A DNA stretch of 64,000 nt from Pedobacter roseus (GTDB lineage: Bacteria > Bacteroidota > Bacteroidia > Sphingobacteriales > Sphingobacteriaceae). Location: assembly GCF_014395225.1 (NCBI RefSeq), contig NZ_CP060723.1, positions 4,278,001 through 4,342,000 on the forward strand. The letters are read 5' to 3'. Positions 54,661 through 64,000 of the stretch are shown here, piece after piece. The number at the start of each line of letters is the position of its first letter. Position 1 is the first letter of the stretch. The notes below the pieces were generated by a model. That model was not told the origin of the DNA and searched no databases. It saw only the letters and a program-made list of their open reading frames with translations. The position numbers and the translations under genes were made by a program.

Positions 54661-56940
54661 ATGGCTTTTGATATAGACATGATTAAAAAGGTTTATGCAA
54701 ACTTCGGTAGCCGTGTTGAGGCTGCGCGTAAAATAGTTGGCAGGCCTTTAACATTATCTGAAAAAATATTGTATGCACACCTTTGGGATGGAGATCCTAA
54801 AACGGCGTTTAAACGTGGTTCTGATTACGTAGATTTTGCACCAGATCGCGTAGCGATGCAGGATGCAACTGCACAAATGGCATTATTGCAGTTTATGCAG
54901 GCAGGAAGGCCACAGGTGGCTGTTCCATCTACCGTGCACTGTGATCACTTAATTACGGCAAAAGAAGGTGCTGCGATAGATTTACCTCATGCTAAAACTG
55001 AAAGTGCTGAAGTTTTTGATTTCTTATCTTCTGTATCAAACAAATATGGTATCGGTTTCTGGAAACCAGGTGCAGGTATTATCCACCAGGTTGTTTTAGA
55101 AAATTATGCTTTCCCGGGTGGAATGATGATTGGAACCGACTCACATACTGTAAATGCAGGTGGTTTGGGTATGGTTGCTATTGGTGTTGGTGGGGCTGAT
55201 GCCTGTGATGTAATGGCTGGTTTACCCTGGGAGCTTAAATTCCCTAAATTAATCGGTGTTAAGTTAACAGGAAAATTGAACGGCTGGACTGCTGCGAAAG
55301 ATGTTATCCTTAAAGTTGCCGGTATCCTTACCGTAAAAGGTGGTACTGGTGCAATTGTAGAATATTTTGGTGATGGCGCTATCAACTTAAGCTGTACTGG
55401 TAAAGGTACCATCTGTAACATGGGTGCGGAAATTGGTGCAACCACTTCTACTTTTGGTTATGATGAGAGCATGGAGCGTTATTTACGTGCTACCGGCAGA
55501 GATGAAGTTGCTGATGAGGCTAACAAAATTGCTGCCTATTTAACAGGTGATGATGAAGTTTATGCTGATCCGGAAAATTATTTCGATCAGGTGATTGAAA
55601 TCAATCTTGATGAATTAGAACCTTATTTAAACGGTCCGTTTACACCAGATTTAGCTACTCCGGTTTCTCAAATGAAAGTGGAAGCAGAGAAAAATGGCTG
55701 GCCTTTAAAAGTAGAATGGGGATTGATCGGTTCTTGTACCAACTCTTCATACGAAGATTTATCAAGAGCAGCTTCTATCGCAAATCAGGCTATTGAAAAA
55801 GGTTTGGTGACTAAATCGGCTTTCGGTATCAACCCCGGATCTGAGCAGGTGCGTTACACGGCTAACCGTGATGGTTTCTTAAAAACTTTCGAAGATTTAG
55901 ATGCAACAATCTTCACCAACGCCTGCGGACCATGTATTGGTATGTGGGACCGTACTGGTGCAGAAAAAGCAGAAAAAAATACAATTGTACACTCGTTTAA
56001 CAGAAACTTTGCTAAACGTGCGGATGGTAACCCAAATACTTTCGCTTTCGTAGCTTCGCCAGAAATGGTTGCTGCAATTGCCATTTCAGGTAATTTAGGT
56101 TTTAACCCATTAACCGATACGTTAACAAACGATAAAGGCGAGCAGGTTAAATTAGATCCACCTACTGGTGACGAATTGCCAACAAAAGGTTTCGCTGTAG
56201 AAGATGCAGGTTTCCAGGCACCGGCTGCTGATGGTTCTAAAGTTGAGGTTTTGGTTTCTCCAACTTCTCACCGTCTACAATTGTTAGATCCATTTAGTCC
56301 TTGGGAAGGTACAGACTTAAAAGGTTTGAAACTTTTAATCAAAGCCAAAGGTAAATGTACAACCGATCACATCTCGATGGCTGGTCCATGGTTAAAATTC
56401 CGTGGTCACTTAGATAACATTTCTAATAACATGCTTATCGGTGCGGTTAACTACTTCAACGATAAAACAGATAACGTTAAAAATGAATTAACCGGCGAGT
56501 ACGGTCCGGTTCCTGCAACACAACGCGATTATAAAGCGGCTGGTTTAGGATCAATCGTAGTGGGTGATGAAAACTATGGTGAAGGTTCATCTCGTGAGCA
56601 CGCCGCTATGGAGCCTCGTCACTTAGGTGTTCGTGCCGTATTGGTAAAATCTTTTGCCCGTATCCACGAAACCAACCTTAAAAAACAAGGAATGTTAGGT
56701 TTAACGTTTGCCAACAAAGATGATTATGATAAAATCTTGGAAGATGATACCATCGATATCTTAGGCTTAACAAGCTTTACTCCTGATCAACCATTAACAT
56801 TAGTTTTACACCATGCTGATGGCACAGAAGAATCGTTCCTGGTTAACCACAGTTATAACGATCAACAAATTGAGTGGTTTAAAGCTGGTGGTGCATTAAA
56901 TATCATCAGGGCTGAAGCAGCGGCTAAGGCAGCGCTTTAA
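54661..56940 (+). CDS. Aconitate hydratase
   Basis: A 759-residue 4Fe-4S enzyme of the TCA cycle (citrate to isocitrate). Cluster ligands are Cys359 (in GSCTNSSYED), Cys422 and Cys425 (in ACGPCIGMWDR). Active-site regions include IGTDSHTVNAGGLGM and the swivel domain YGEGSSREHAAMEPRHLG. The length and order match the mitochondrial-type aconitase found in Bacteroidota rather than AcnB. It is monocistronic with a terminator at 56993. Confidence 0.96.
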   Translation: MAFDIDMIKKVYANFGSRVEAARKIVGRPLTLSEKILYAHLWDGDPKTAFKRGSDYVDFAPDRVAMQDATAQMALLQFMQAGRPQVAVPSTVHCDHLITAKEGAAIDLPHAKTESAEVFDFLSSVSNKYGIGFWKPGAGIIHQVVLENYAFPGGMMIGTDSHTVNAGGLGMVAIGVGGADACDVMAGLPWELKFPKLIGVKLTGKLNGWTAAKDVILKVAGILTVKGGTGAIVEYFGDGAINLSCTGKGTICNMGAEIGATTSTFGYDESMERYLRATGRDEVADEANKIAAYLTGDDEVYADPENYFDQVIEINLDELEPYLNGPFTPDLATPVSQMKVEAEKNGWPLKVEWGLIGSCTNSSYEDLSRAASIANQAIEKGLVTKSAFGINPGSEQVRYTANRDGFLKTFEDLDATIFTNACGPCIGMWDRTGAEKAEKNTIVHSFNRNFAKRADGNPNTFAFVASPEMVAAIAISGNLGFNPLTDTLTNDKGEQVKLDPPTGDELPTKGFAVEDAGFQAPAADGSKVEVLVSPTSHRLQLLDPFSPWEGTDLKGLKLLIKAKGKCTTDHISMAGPWLKFRGHLDNISNNMLIGAVNYFNDKTDNVKNELTGEYGPVPATQRDYKAAGLGSIVVGDENYGEGSSREHAAMEPRHLGVRAVLVKSFARIHETNLKKQGMLGLTFANKDDYDKILEDDTIDILGLTSFTPDQPLTLVLHHADGTEESFLVNHSYNDQQIEWFKAGGALNIIRAEAAAKAAL

Positions 56941-56992
56941 TTAGTCTGAAAGTCCGGAGTCGGTAGTCCGAAGTCTGGATGCAAATAATATC

Positions 56993-57029
56993 AATCCCGT
57001 TTTGTTAATTCAAAACGGGATTTTTTTTT
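56993..57029 (+). terminator. Terminator of the aconitase gene
   Basis: AATCCCGTTTTG and CAAAACGGGATT form a 12-bp stem followed by nine T. Confidence 0.92.
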
Positions 57030-57332
57030 GGAAAAACCCATCATTAGGAGAAGGCTTTTTCAGCCGGCGAAGCAATCTCTTTCGTTATTTTGGCAGGCTA
57101 AATAAATGAGATTGTAATTCCTTTTTATTTGGAAAACAGGTACACTAGTTCTTAGGTTGGGGTTGGTCCCGCTAATGCTGCTGCTGGTTAGAAAAAAACC
57201 AGCATACGCGTATATCGGGTTTAGATAGCGGCGACAGGAACAATTTTAACCAAAAATGCTTTATTCAACAAAATGCATGCTTGAATACGATGAGGTGAGG
57301 TTTTGTTTTTCTTGCACTAAAAAAACTTTCCA

Positions 57333-57431
57333 GCCCCGGGCATAGCGACATCCCTGAAGCGTAGCGAAAGGATATAGCGAAGCACGGGAGCCAACCTTAA
57401 AAGTTGCTACTGCTTTTGCGCTTCAAAAAAT
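57333..57431 (-). repeat. Dispersed repeat, minus-strand relative of the 322-bp unit
   Basis: Read on the minus strand it shows TTTTTTGAAGCGCAAAAGCA, GCAACTTTTAAG, TCCCGTGCTTCGCTATATCC, TTTCGCTACGCTTCAGGGAT and GCCCGGGGCTG. That is the same word order as the G+C-rich block of the units at 47.76-48.5 kb. Its two ends define an element of roughly 100-115 bp. Confidence 0.75.
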
Positions 57432-57441
57432 GTACTCAATC

Positions 57442-57882
57442 TTATTTAAACTCGAGGCCGCAATTATAGCAATGAAAAGATTTATTCCCCTTAAAAGGAA
57501 GAAAAACACCAACCAGAACGGAAGTTAGAATAACCCACCAACTAAATTTCTTTTTTGTAGCCATTCCAAAGCCAACATCCTTTGATCCGCATTTTGGACA
57601 GGCTGGCTTCTCTTCTGTTAACTTTTGATCATCAACTATCTCATCGGATGACTCAATGCTCAAACTATTATCTTCAGCTAACAAAGCATTGATCGCTTCT
57701 ACATCTCTTTCAAAAACGATCAGTTTTACGCCACCGATGGCCTGATTGTACAAGGGTTGAATAGTAGCTACATTTTCATCGGCGAGGAAACAGGCAAAAC
57801 CACTGTCTTCCAGTTTTGCTTTGATGATATTGGCTTCCATCGGATTGTAAAAAGTGCTGTAAACAACTGTTCTATCGTTCAT
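57442..57882 (-). CDS. DUF2007 protein with zinc-ribbon C-terminus
   Basis: A 146-residue protein. Residues about 5-70 match the DUF2007 domain (VVYSTFYNPMEANIIKAKLEDSGFACFLADENV), a predicted signalling or adaptor fold. A zinc ribbon is formed by CPKCG (about 94-98) and CYNCG near the C-terminus, with a hydrophobic segment (WWVILTSVLVGVFL) between. Function unknown, membrane attachment likely. Confidence 0.8.
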   Translation of the reverse strand: MNDRTVVYSTFYNPMEANIIKAKLEDSGFACFLADENVATIQPLYNQAIGGVKLIVFERDVEAINALLAEDNSLSIESSDEIVDDQKLTEEKPACPKCGSKDVGFGMATKKKFSWWVILTSVLVGVFLPFKGNKSFHCYNCGLEFK

Positions 57883-57979
57883 GCTGTTAATTTAGATAAA
57901 AATCGTTGAATGATATAAATATTCCGTGTTTTCCGCGCATCCGTGGCTAAAACTAGCATAACATAGCGCGCTACAGGGT

Positions 57980-59317
57980 TTATTTCTTCAGAAAATCCTG
58001 CCACCAATAGCCCGAATCTTTAATGGTGCGCTGCTGCGTTTTAAAATCGTTGTAAATCAAGCCGAATCTGGCGGTAAAACCTTCGGCCCACTCAAAATTA
58101 TCCATCAAGGTCCAGGCCATATAACCGGTTACATTTATGCCTTCCTTTTTGAGTTTTAGCAGTGCATTTAAATAAAGTTTAAAATATTCGATCCGTTCTG
58201 GGTCTTCTACCCTACCATCAATTAACTTATCATGATAAGCAGCACCATTTTCGGTAATGATGATGTTTTTAATATTTGGATAAGCAGCAAATTGCTTTAC
58301 GATATTATAAAAACTATCTGCATTTATTTCCCAACCCATCGCGGTATGTGGTTTTTTCCGGCTTTTGGCTTTTACTTCCCAAGCCTGGATTACGGGGATA
58401 AAAGCGTTGTATTTTACCACAAGCGGAAAATAATTTTGAAGTCCGATAAAGTCAAAATCAAACTTCATTCTTTCCTGAAGTCGCCAGGTACCATATTCGA
58501 TCTGAAATTTTTCGAGCAGATCCCAATCAGCAGTTGGAAAACCCATTCCTTGTGTTGGCTCTACAAATAAACGGTTCATTAAACAGTCTACCCGTTTTGC
58601 GGCAAGGATATCGCTATCACTTTGCGTATTGGGAATAATTTCTGAACAGGAAAAAGTGGTACCAATATTGGCCTTGCTAATTTCTGCACGTAAAATTTTA
58701 CCACCTTCGGCCTGTGCCAAAGCAGTATGCAACACCGCAGGAAAAAAATTACTTAAGCCTGTTTTGCCGGGTGCATGGATACCCAGCATATAACCTAATG
58801 AAGTATAACCGAAAGGTTCGTTCAGTACGATCCAGTTTTTTACTTTGTCGCCGTATTCTAAAGCGCAGATGCTTACGAAAGCATTAAAAGCAGCATTAAT
58901 ACTAAAGCTGGTCCAACCACCTTCGTCTTCCAGGGCCTGTGGCAAATCCCAATGATACAGCGTTATATAAGGCGTAATCCCGTTTGATAAACATTCATCG
59001 ATGAGGTTGTGATAAAACCTGATGCCTTCCTGATTGATTTCGCCCCTACCTGCAGGCAAAATCCGCGACCAGGCGATTGAAAACCTAAAGACTTTAAAAC
59101 CCAAAAGTTTAACCAAAGCTACATCTTCGGTGTAACGGTGATAAAAATCGCAGGCTGGATCTAATTTATGGTTCTTTTTTATTTTCCCATTTTTCGCGGT
59201 AAAGGTATCCCATATCGAAGGTCCTTTGCCATACTGGGTTGCTGTTCCTTCTATCTGGGCTGCAGCAGTAGCCACCCCCCACAAAAAATCCTTACCAAAA
59301 TCGCTCGCATTAATCAT
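57980..59317 (-). CDS. GH1 beta-glucosidase-like glycoside hydrolase
   Basis: A 445-residue protein without a signal peptide. The family 1 acid/base Glu167 lies in WIVLNEPFG and the nucleophile Glu356 in IIITENGAAY. DFLWGVATAAAQIEGT, FRFSIAWSRILP, YHWDLPQALEDEGGW and WTLMDNFEWAEGFTARFGL are also present. It hydrolyses beta-glucosides or related beta-glycosides in the cytoplasm or periplasm. Neighbours give no specific substrate. Confidence 0.94.
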   Translation of the reverse strand: MINASDFGKDFLWGVATAAAQIEGTATQYGKGPSIWDTFTAKNGKIKKNHKLDPACDFYHRYTEDVALVKLLGFKVFRFSIAWSRILPAGRGEINQEGIRFYHNLIDECLSNGITPYITLYHWDLPQALEDEGGWTSFSINAAFNAFVSICALEYGDKVKNWIVLNEPFGYTSLGYMLGIHAPGKTGLSNFFPAVLHTALAQAEGGKILRAEISKANIGTTFSCSEIIPNTQSDSDILAAKRVDCLMNRLFVEPTQGMGFPTADWDLLEKFQIEYGTWRLQERMKFDFDFIGLQNYFPLVVKYNAFIPVIQAWEVKAKSRKKPHTAMGWEINADSFYNIVKQFAAYPNIKNIIITENGAAYHDKLIDGRVEDPERIEYFKLYLNALLKLKKEGINVTGYMAWTLMDNFEWAEGFTARFGLIYNDFKTQQRTIKDSGYWWQDFLKK

Positions 59318-59416
59318 TGTTTACCAATTAATTGCCATAAGTTGCAAGTTTAATATTAACAAATCATTAACAATTAAAATGATTCGAAATAAAAACAATT
59401 TTTAATATTTTTACCT

Positions 59417-61956
59417 ATGCGCTACTCATTAATTCTTTTTCTATTGGTAATACAAAATGTCTCTGCCTTTGGAAAATTTACCCCACCCATTAATGATGAA
59501 CTGATAAATGCTATCAATATTACCAATACCAGTGCATATTGTAGTGGCGATGCCGAATTTAACAATTTAGAAGCTACCCCAAGCAATTATAATAAATCTT
59601 TAAACTGGTCGGCGGTTGGTAAAGATGTTTGGTATAAGTTTACAGCATCTAAATTTGATGTAAATATCTCCGTTAGCGGAAAAATTGATGCCAATAGTAC
59701 AAATACCTTAATTGGTCCATTAGTTGCCTTATATTCGTATGATCCGGCGAGTAATTCTATTGCAGAGCAGCCTGGCACGCTGGCGACATCAAATAATGTT
59801 ATTTCTTTATACAAGGGTGCTTTAACGGTTGGACAGGTTTACTATATTAGGGTAAGCGCCGCGAATGATGCTACCGGTACTTTTAAACTCTGTATCGATA
59901 ATTATTTCCCACCAATACAACCAGGACAAGATTGTGGAACATTTTCGGTATTGTGTACAAAAGAGACCTTTACCCAGTTAAATGTAACTGGCTCGGGGGC
60001 AAACAATCACGAATCGGCTGGAACCTGCCTGGGTACAGAATCTAACTCTGCCTGGTATATGTTTAAAGCTTCTGTACCCGGCGATTTTACTTTTGTAATA
60101 ACACCTACTGTAACCACGAACGACATTGATTGGGTTTTTTACGATTTAGGTCTGAACGGGGATTGTAGTAAAATAAATGCGGCAAATGCTATCCGGTGTG
60201 CATCAGGAAGTGGCGTAACCTGTAGCCCTTCCTATTATAAAACCGGCCTAAGTATGACTGAAACTGATTTGACTGAAGCGCTAGGTTGCCCGGCCGGCCA
60301 AAATGGGTTTGTAAAATATGTAGAACTGCAACAGGACCATGTTTATGCTATATTAATCGATAATTTTTCGGGGGGAATAATGGTTTTACCTTAGAATTTG
60401 GTGGCACGGCAGATTTTGCAGGTCCAACAGCGGAAATTGATGTTAAAAAACTAAACCCGTGTACCGATAGCCAGGCCTATACTTTCGAAAGTAAAGCGAC
60501 AAACTTTGCCTCTTTAAAATGGTCTTTTGGTGAAGGAGCGAGTTTGGCTTCTGCCACAACAGCCGGACCATTTACGGTAACATACAATACACCTGGAGAG
60601 AAAATTGTAGTTCTGGAGGCCAAAGGCACAAACGGATGCAACGTAGTTACCACGCAGACTTTTATTGTAGCAAACACACCAGAAAAACCTGCGATAACGG
60701 CTTCGAAGGTTAATTTATGCCAGGGAGATGTATTAAAATTATCAACTCCTTTTTTAAATTTAGCAACCTACCACTGGTCAGGGCCAAATGGTTTTATTTC
60801 AACAAACCAGAACCCCGAAATTCCGGCAATCGGGCCGGAAATAGCAGGAACCTATAAACTTTATGTTCAGGTTGGAGATTGTGTGAGTGAAGTAAATTCG
60901 ATAGACATTTTATCAGTCGATTTAAAACCTGAAGCAATGTTTTCGATTGAGGTAAATAATAGGTGCGAAACTAACCAGTCTTTTTCTTTTATCAATACTT
61001 CTAAAAATTATACAAAGCTTACCTGGGATTTTGGCATAGGGGTGAAAAGCCAGGTTGCCATCAATAACGACAGTAAAATATTAACCTTTACCGATCCCGG
61101 GCCTAAAACAATCACACTTACAGTTGAAAGCAATAATGGCTGCACTTCTACCTTTACAAAAGATATTTTGGTAGAGTTGAAACCGGAAAAGCCTGAAATC
61201 AGTATCAATCAGGCTTCGTTTTGTTTAACAGACATCATCAAATTATCTGTACCAGCACAAGAAGGCATCACTTATGCCTGGAGCGGGCCAAACAATTATT
61301 CTGCAACCACAAATGCCATTGAAATTCCGGTAACTGATTTTAATGTGGCAGGTGAATATCAGGTCATATTAACATCAGGTACTTGTAGTGCCGAACCAGC
61401 AACAATTGTTGTTCCGGCTATCGCCAGAATTCCAGTTGCCAAATTTTACACCGAACCCACTTTTAACATAAAGTTTTCTGCTCCGGTACCTATAATATTT
61501 ACCAATACATCGCTTTATGGTGATTTTTATGAATGGAATTTTGGCGATGGATTTACCTCTACAGATCAAAGCCCCACCCACATTTATCAAACCGATGGAA
61601 TATTCAAAATTACGCTAAAGGCTTTTTCGAAAAACGGCTGTTCAAATTCAATTACCCAGGGTGACCTGATCATCAAAAAAAACGCATCTACCTTTGTGCC
61701 TAATGCATTTTCGCCAAATGGCGATGGAATCAATGATGAACTGCTTGTTGGCGTAACCAACCTGAAGAAATACAGCATTCAGATTTTCAACCGTCTTGGT
61801 TCCAGGGTTTTCTTTACCGACAATATTTTTGAAAACTGGAACGGCACTTTTAAGGGCAACGACCTCCCTGTTGGGGTGTATTACTACATCATATTGGGTA
61901 CTAATTTATCCAATAACAATGTTAAATATTCAGGTTCGGTAACGCTACTCAGGTAA
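59417..61956 (+). pseudogene. Type IX-secreted PKD-domain surface protein, split by a single-base frameshift
   Basis: The frame 59417-60394 encodes a signal peptide (MRYSLILFLLVIQNVSAFG) and two pre-peptidase-like modules (NAINITNTSAYCSGDAEFN, DVWYKFTASKFDVNISV; SNSAWYMFKASVPGDFTFVI). At the six-G run 60370-60375 the frame is lost. One added G continues NNGFTLEFGGTADFAGPTA into the frame of 60544-61956. That part has PKD-like modules (LTWDFGIG, YEWNFGDGFTSTDQSPTHIYQTDG) and the CHU_C type B sorting domain (NAFSPNGDGINDELLVGV, IFNRLGSRVFFTD, LPVGVYYYII). The joined protein would be about 846 residues, surface-attached or released. Sequencing error cannot be excluded. Confidence 0.85.
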
Positions 61957-61982
61957 TTTAATCTTTACCCTGCAAAAAATAT

Positions 61983-63377
61983 TTATGGTGCTTTAAACAC
62001 AGTAGTATCCTGAGATAGTGTAGGTATTTTATAATTTCCGGTATCCAAATTTGTTTTAGGCAATAGCTTTTTTATTGCAGCCAGGTCTGCTTTAGTTATT
62101 TTGGTTTGGTATAAGTACAGAAATTTTAAGTTTTTAAGTTTTTTTAACTGATCGATACCCTTTAAAGTCACTTTTGTGCCTACCAGGCTTAATGATTGCA
62201 GCTGATCTAAATCTTTTAGCGCTACTAAACCGGTATCGGTTATTTGGGTATTATTCAGGTTTAACCTGCTTAAATTTTTACAATTTTTAATGGCAGTTAA
62301 TGTTTGGTCGTTCACTTTAGCATTTTCTAATTTAAGCCAAAGCAATTGTTTATCAATTGATTTAAGGAGGTCTAAAATATCTTTCCCCATTACTTGTACA
62401 TTAACGAAATTTGCAGATAGGTAATTTGTATTTTGCGCTACAGGAACGATTGTTACCCCTGCATCTGCCAATTTTTTCAATGCTTTATCATCAGCTGCAG
62501 AAATCTCTTTCGTTGGGATGTCATTATTTTTTATTTCCGCAGTCGCATCTTCACCTTTTTGCAAACTCGCCAATACCGGTTTGATGTCGTCACCTTGTGG
62601 GAGATCCTTAAATTTCTTTTTAAAATCAGCTCCGTTGTTGATCCACCATTTTAACAGTGCAATTTCATTGGTGCTAAGCTGTGGCTTTTCTTTAGGCGCC
62701 ATGTGATCTTCATCGTTTAACGGCAATAAAATCCGTTTGATTAGCTCGCTTTCATCAGCTTTTCCCTTAACAACTGTATGTCCATCTTCACCACCTTTTA
62801 AAATGTATTCTTCCTGATCTAACCGAAGTTTGCCTTTCTGCTTTTCACTGCCATGGCAACTGTAACATCTGCTTTTTAAAAGCGGCTGAATTGCATTTTG
62901 GTAAACAAAGGCTTCCTGTACATTAGGAATTGGTGGAATAGCTGCGCCATTTTTAGCACCATCCGATTTTAGTGGTGCAGTTAAATAATCAGATCCATGG
63001 GTTAAAGATCCACCCAAATGGCCCGTAATGGAAATTAACACCACAAGAATTGTCGCAATCGCAGCTAATATTCCTTTAGATTTAACCTTTTTATAAATAG
63101 CCCATAATATAATTGATAAAACAGCAACACTAATGCCCATCCATTGGTGATTACTCACCAGGTTACCATCATAATCGCCGCCATTGGCTAAAAGATAGCC
63201 TGTTACGCAGGAAACAATTGCACTTAAAGCTCCTAAAAGCAGCATTAACGGGATTGCATGCTTTAAATTGGCAAATTTCTGTTTCAGTGACAAAAGGATA
63301 CAAATACAGGCCAACAATAAAATCCCAATGGGCAGGTGGACAAAAACCGGGTGAAAACGACCAAAAAATTCTAACAT
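61983..63377 (-). CDS. DUF2231 membrane protein with cytochrome c and leucine-rich repeats
   Basis: A 464-residue protein. Residues 1 to about 125 hold four membrane segments starting with the DUF2231 word RFHPVFVHLPIGILLL. Residues about 155-250 are a planctomycete-type cytochrome c domain with haem site CYSCH (171-175) and distal Met (EDHMAPKEKPQLS). The C-terminal 130 residues are leucine-rich repeats (NLSRLNLNNTQITDTGLVAL, LQSLSLVGTKVTLKGI, NLKFLYLYQTKI). It starts 1 base after the stop of the sugar isomerase/epimerase gene, so they are one operon. Confidence 0.85.
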   Translation of the reverse strand: MLEFFGRFHPVFVHLPIGILLLACICILLSLKQKFANLKHAIPLMLLLGALSAIVSCVTGYLLANGGDYDGNLVSNHQWMGISVAVLSIILWAIYKKVKSKGILAAIATILVVLISITGHLGGSLTHGSDYLTAPLKSDGAKNGAAIPPIPNVQEAFVYQNAIQPLLKSRCYSCHGSEKQKGKLRLDQEEYILKGGEDGHTVVKGKADESELIKRILLPLNDEDHMAPKEKPQLSTNEIALLKWWINNGADFKKKFKDLPQGDDIKPVLASLQKGEDATAEIKNNDIPTKEISAADDKALKKLADAGVTIVPVAQNTNYLSANFVNVQVMGKDILDLLKSIDKQLLWLKLENAKVNDQTLTAIKNCKNLSRLNLNNTQITDTGLVALKDLDQLQSLSLVGTKVTLKGIDQLKKLKNLKFLYLYQTKITKADLAAIKKLLPKTNLDTGNYKIPTLSQDTTVFKAP

Positions 63378-63378
63378 T

Positions 63379-64000
63379 TTACTGATACCTTTTTCTTAAT
63401 AAGTTCATCATATAAACATTTATTGCCCATTGATCGGCAACAGGTTGTCGGGTATAAGGCAAAGTGGGCATATAATCTGCCGGACCAAATTCGGTAAGGA
63501 TGGTCATTCTTTCCCCGTTTTTCTTTTTACGTTCGATCACTTTATCCCACCATGCCAGGTGTGCTTCTACTACTTTTGCCCATTCCGGAGCTCTCGGATC
63601 ATTTACCTGCGGTCCTTCGGGATGACCAACCCGCGAATGGATATGATCTGTTTTTTCTAAAATAAAATCGATGGTCTGTTTCTGATCACTAAGCAAACTT
63701 TCGTGCACATTACACCAATGCGAAATATCCAGGGTAAACCTGAGCTCCGGATTTTTCTCCGCAAAATTCCGGGCAACCGGTGCTGCGAACATCATACGGC
63801 TACGGTGGGTTTCGTGGTAAATTGGTATCCCTGATGATTTTCTTTTGGCCGTTACATAATCAATAATCTGTTTATTTTCTTCGTAGGTAAAATAATCCTT
63901 GCCCGAGTGACAATTGATGTAAACCGGTTTTTGATAAGTATTGGCGCAGATGGCATCCAGGCTATTTTTAAAGGAAACAAGATGTTCTTTAATATTTGAT
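63379..64000 (-). CDS. Sugar phosphate isomerase/epimerase-like TIM barrel, N-terminus outside the window
   Basis: The frame is open to the last base of the window, so the gene runs past 64000 and only the C-terminal 206 residues or so are seen. Words include KPVYINCHSGKDYFTY, GIPIYHETHRSRMMFAAP, FTLDISHWCNVHE and DHIHSRVGHPEGPQVNDPR, with the metal-binding Glu (HETHR), Asp (LDISHW) and His residues of xylose-isomerase-like barrels. The methionines at about 63795 are internal. It is co-transcribed with the DUF2231/cytochrome gene, suggesting oxidised-sugar metabolism. Confidence 0.85.
   Translation of the reverse strand, partial: SNIKEHLVSFKNSLDAICANTYQKPVYINCHSGKDYFTYEENKQIIDYVTAKRKSSGIPIYHETHRSRMMFAAPVARNFAEKNPELRFTLDISHWCNVHESLLSDQKQTIDFILEKTDHIHSRVGHPEGPQVNDPRAPEWAKVVEAHLAWWDKVIERKKKNGERMTILTEFGPADYMPTLPYTRQPVADQWAINVYMMNLLRKRYQ

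Larger units (their letters stand above)
56941..57441. other. 501-bp intergenic region: terminator, repeat words and an inverted dispersed repeat
   Basis: It holds a 'gtccggagtcggtagtccg' word at about 56951 as at 4290, the aconitase terminator, an undescribed stretch of about 250 bases (57070-57320) with no credible gene, and the dispersed element at 57333-57431. Confidence 0.65.

Overview
The window is chromosomal DNA of a Bacteroidota bacterium, most likely a soil or freshwater Sphingobacteriaceae of the Pedobacter type. The evidence is two SusC/SusD pairs, a type IX secretion sorting domain, the ribosomal order rpmB-rpmG-DUF4295 followed by ftsY and rimO, TAnnTTTG promoter boxes, low GC and many short intergenic repeats. 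Species assignment is inference. No tRNA, rRNA, phage, IS transposase or CRISPR array was recognised.

Layout. 0-5.9 kb: small housekeeping and stress genes (alpha/beta hydrolase, DoxX, VOC protein, GlxA-type regulator, LiaF-like membrane protein, rpiA), plus three copies of a terminator-ended RNA-like element. 5.9-28.6 kb: one long run of minus-strand genes for glycan use. It holds a TonB receptor, a cytochrome c-tailed sugar dehydrogenase-like protein, a DUF1080 protein, two GH92 alpha-mannosidases, two basic-secretory-protein metalloprotease-like proteins, a ROK kinase, a DUF4965/glutaminase-like protein, a LacI regulator and SusD/SusC. Palindromes related to AGTAAAACGTTTTACT lie upstream of five of these genes, which suggests a LacI regulon for mannose-rich glycans or glycoproteins. 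28.8-34.4 kb: lpxB, a small membrane protein, surE and an M16 protease. 34.8-40.7 kb: a GH130 protein, CsbD, and a second SusC/SusD pair whose SusD is frameshifted. 40.7-47.6 kb: acs, rpmB, rpmG, DUF4295, a VapBC-like toxin-antitoxin pair joined directly to ftsY, a GxxExxY pseudogene, rimO and a small secreted protein. 47.7-48.7 kb: three tandem copies of a 322-bp noncoding unit. 48.8-57.9 kb: gpsA, an HlyD/TolC pair, a deacetylase carrying repeat-derived residues, an erythromycin-esterase-like protein, aconitase and a DUF2007 protein. 58-64 kb: a GH1 glycosidase, a frameshifted type IX-secreted protein, a DUF2231/cytochrome c/LRR protein and a sugar isomerase/epimerase cut by the window end.

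Points most worth following: the three-copy RNA-like element with a compensatory base pair; the toxin-antitoxin module whose toxin stop overlaps the ftsY start; the shared LacI operators; a BSP paralogue that has lost its second zinc-ligand histidine and carries a degenerate second domain; and an intergenic repeat absorbed in frame into a polysaccharide deacetylase.
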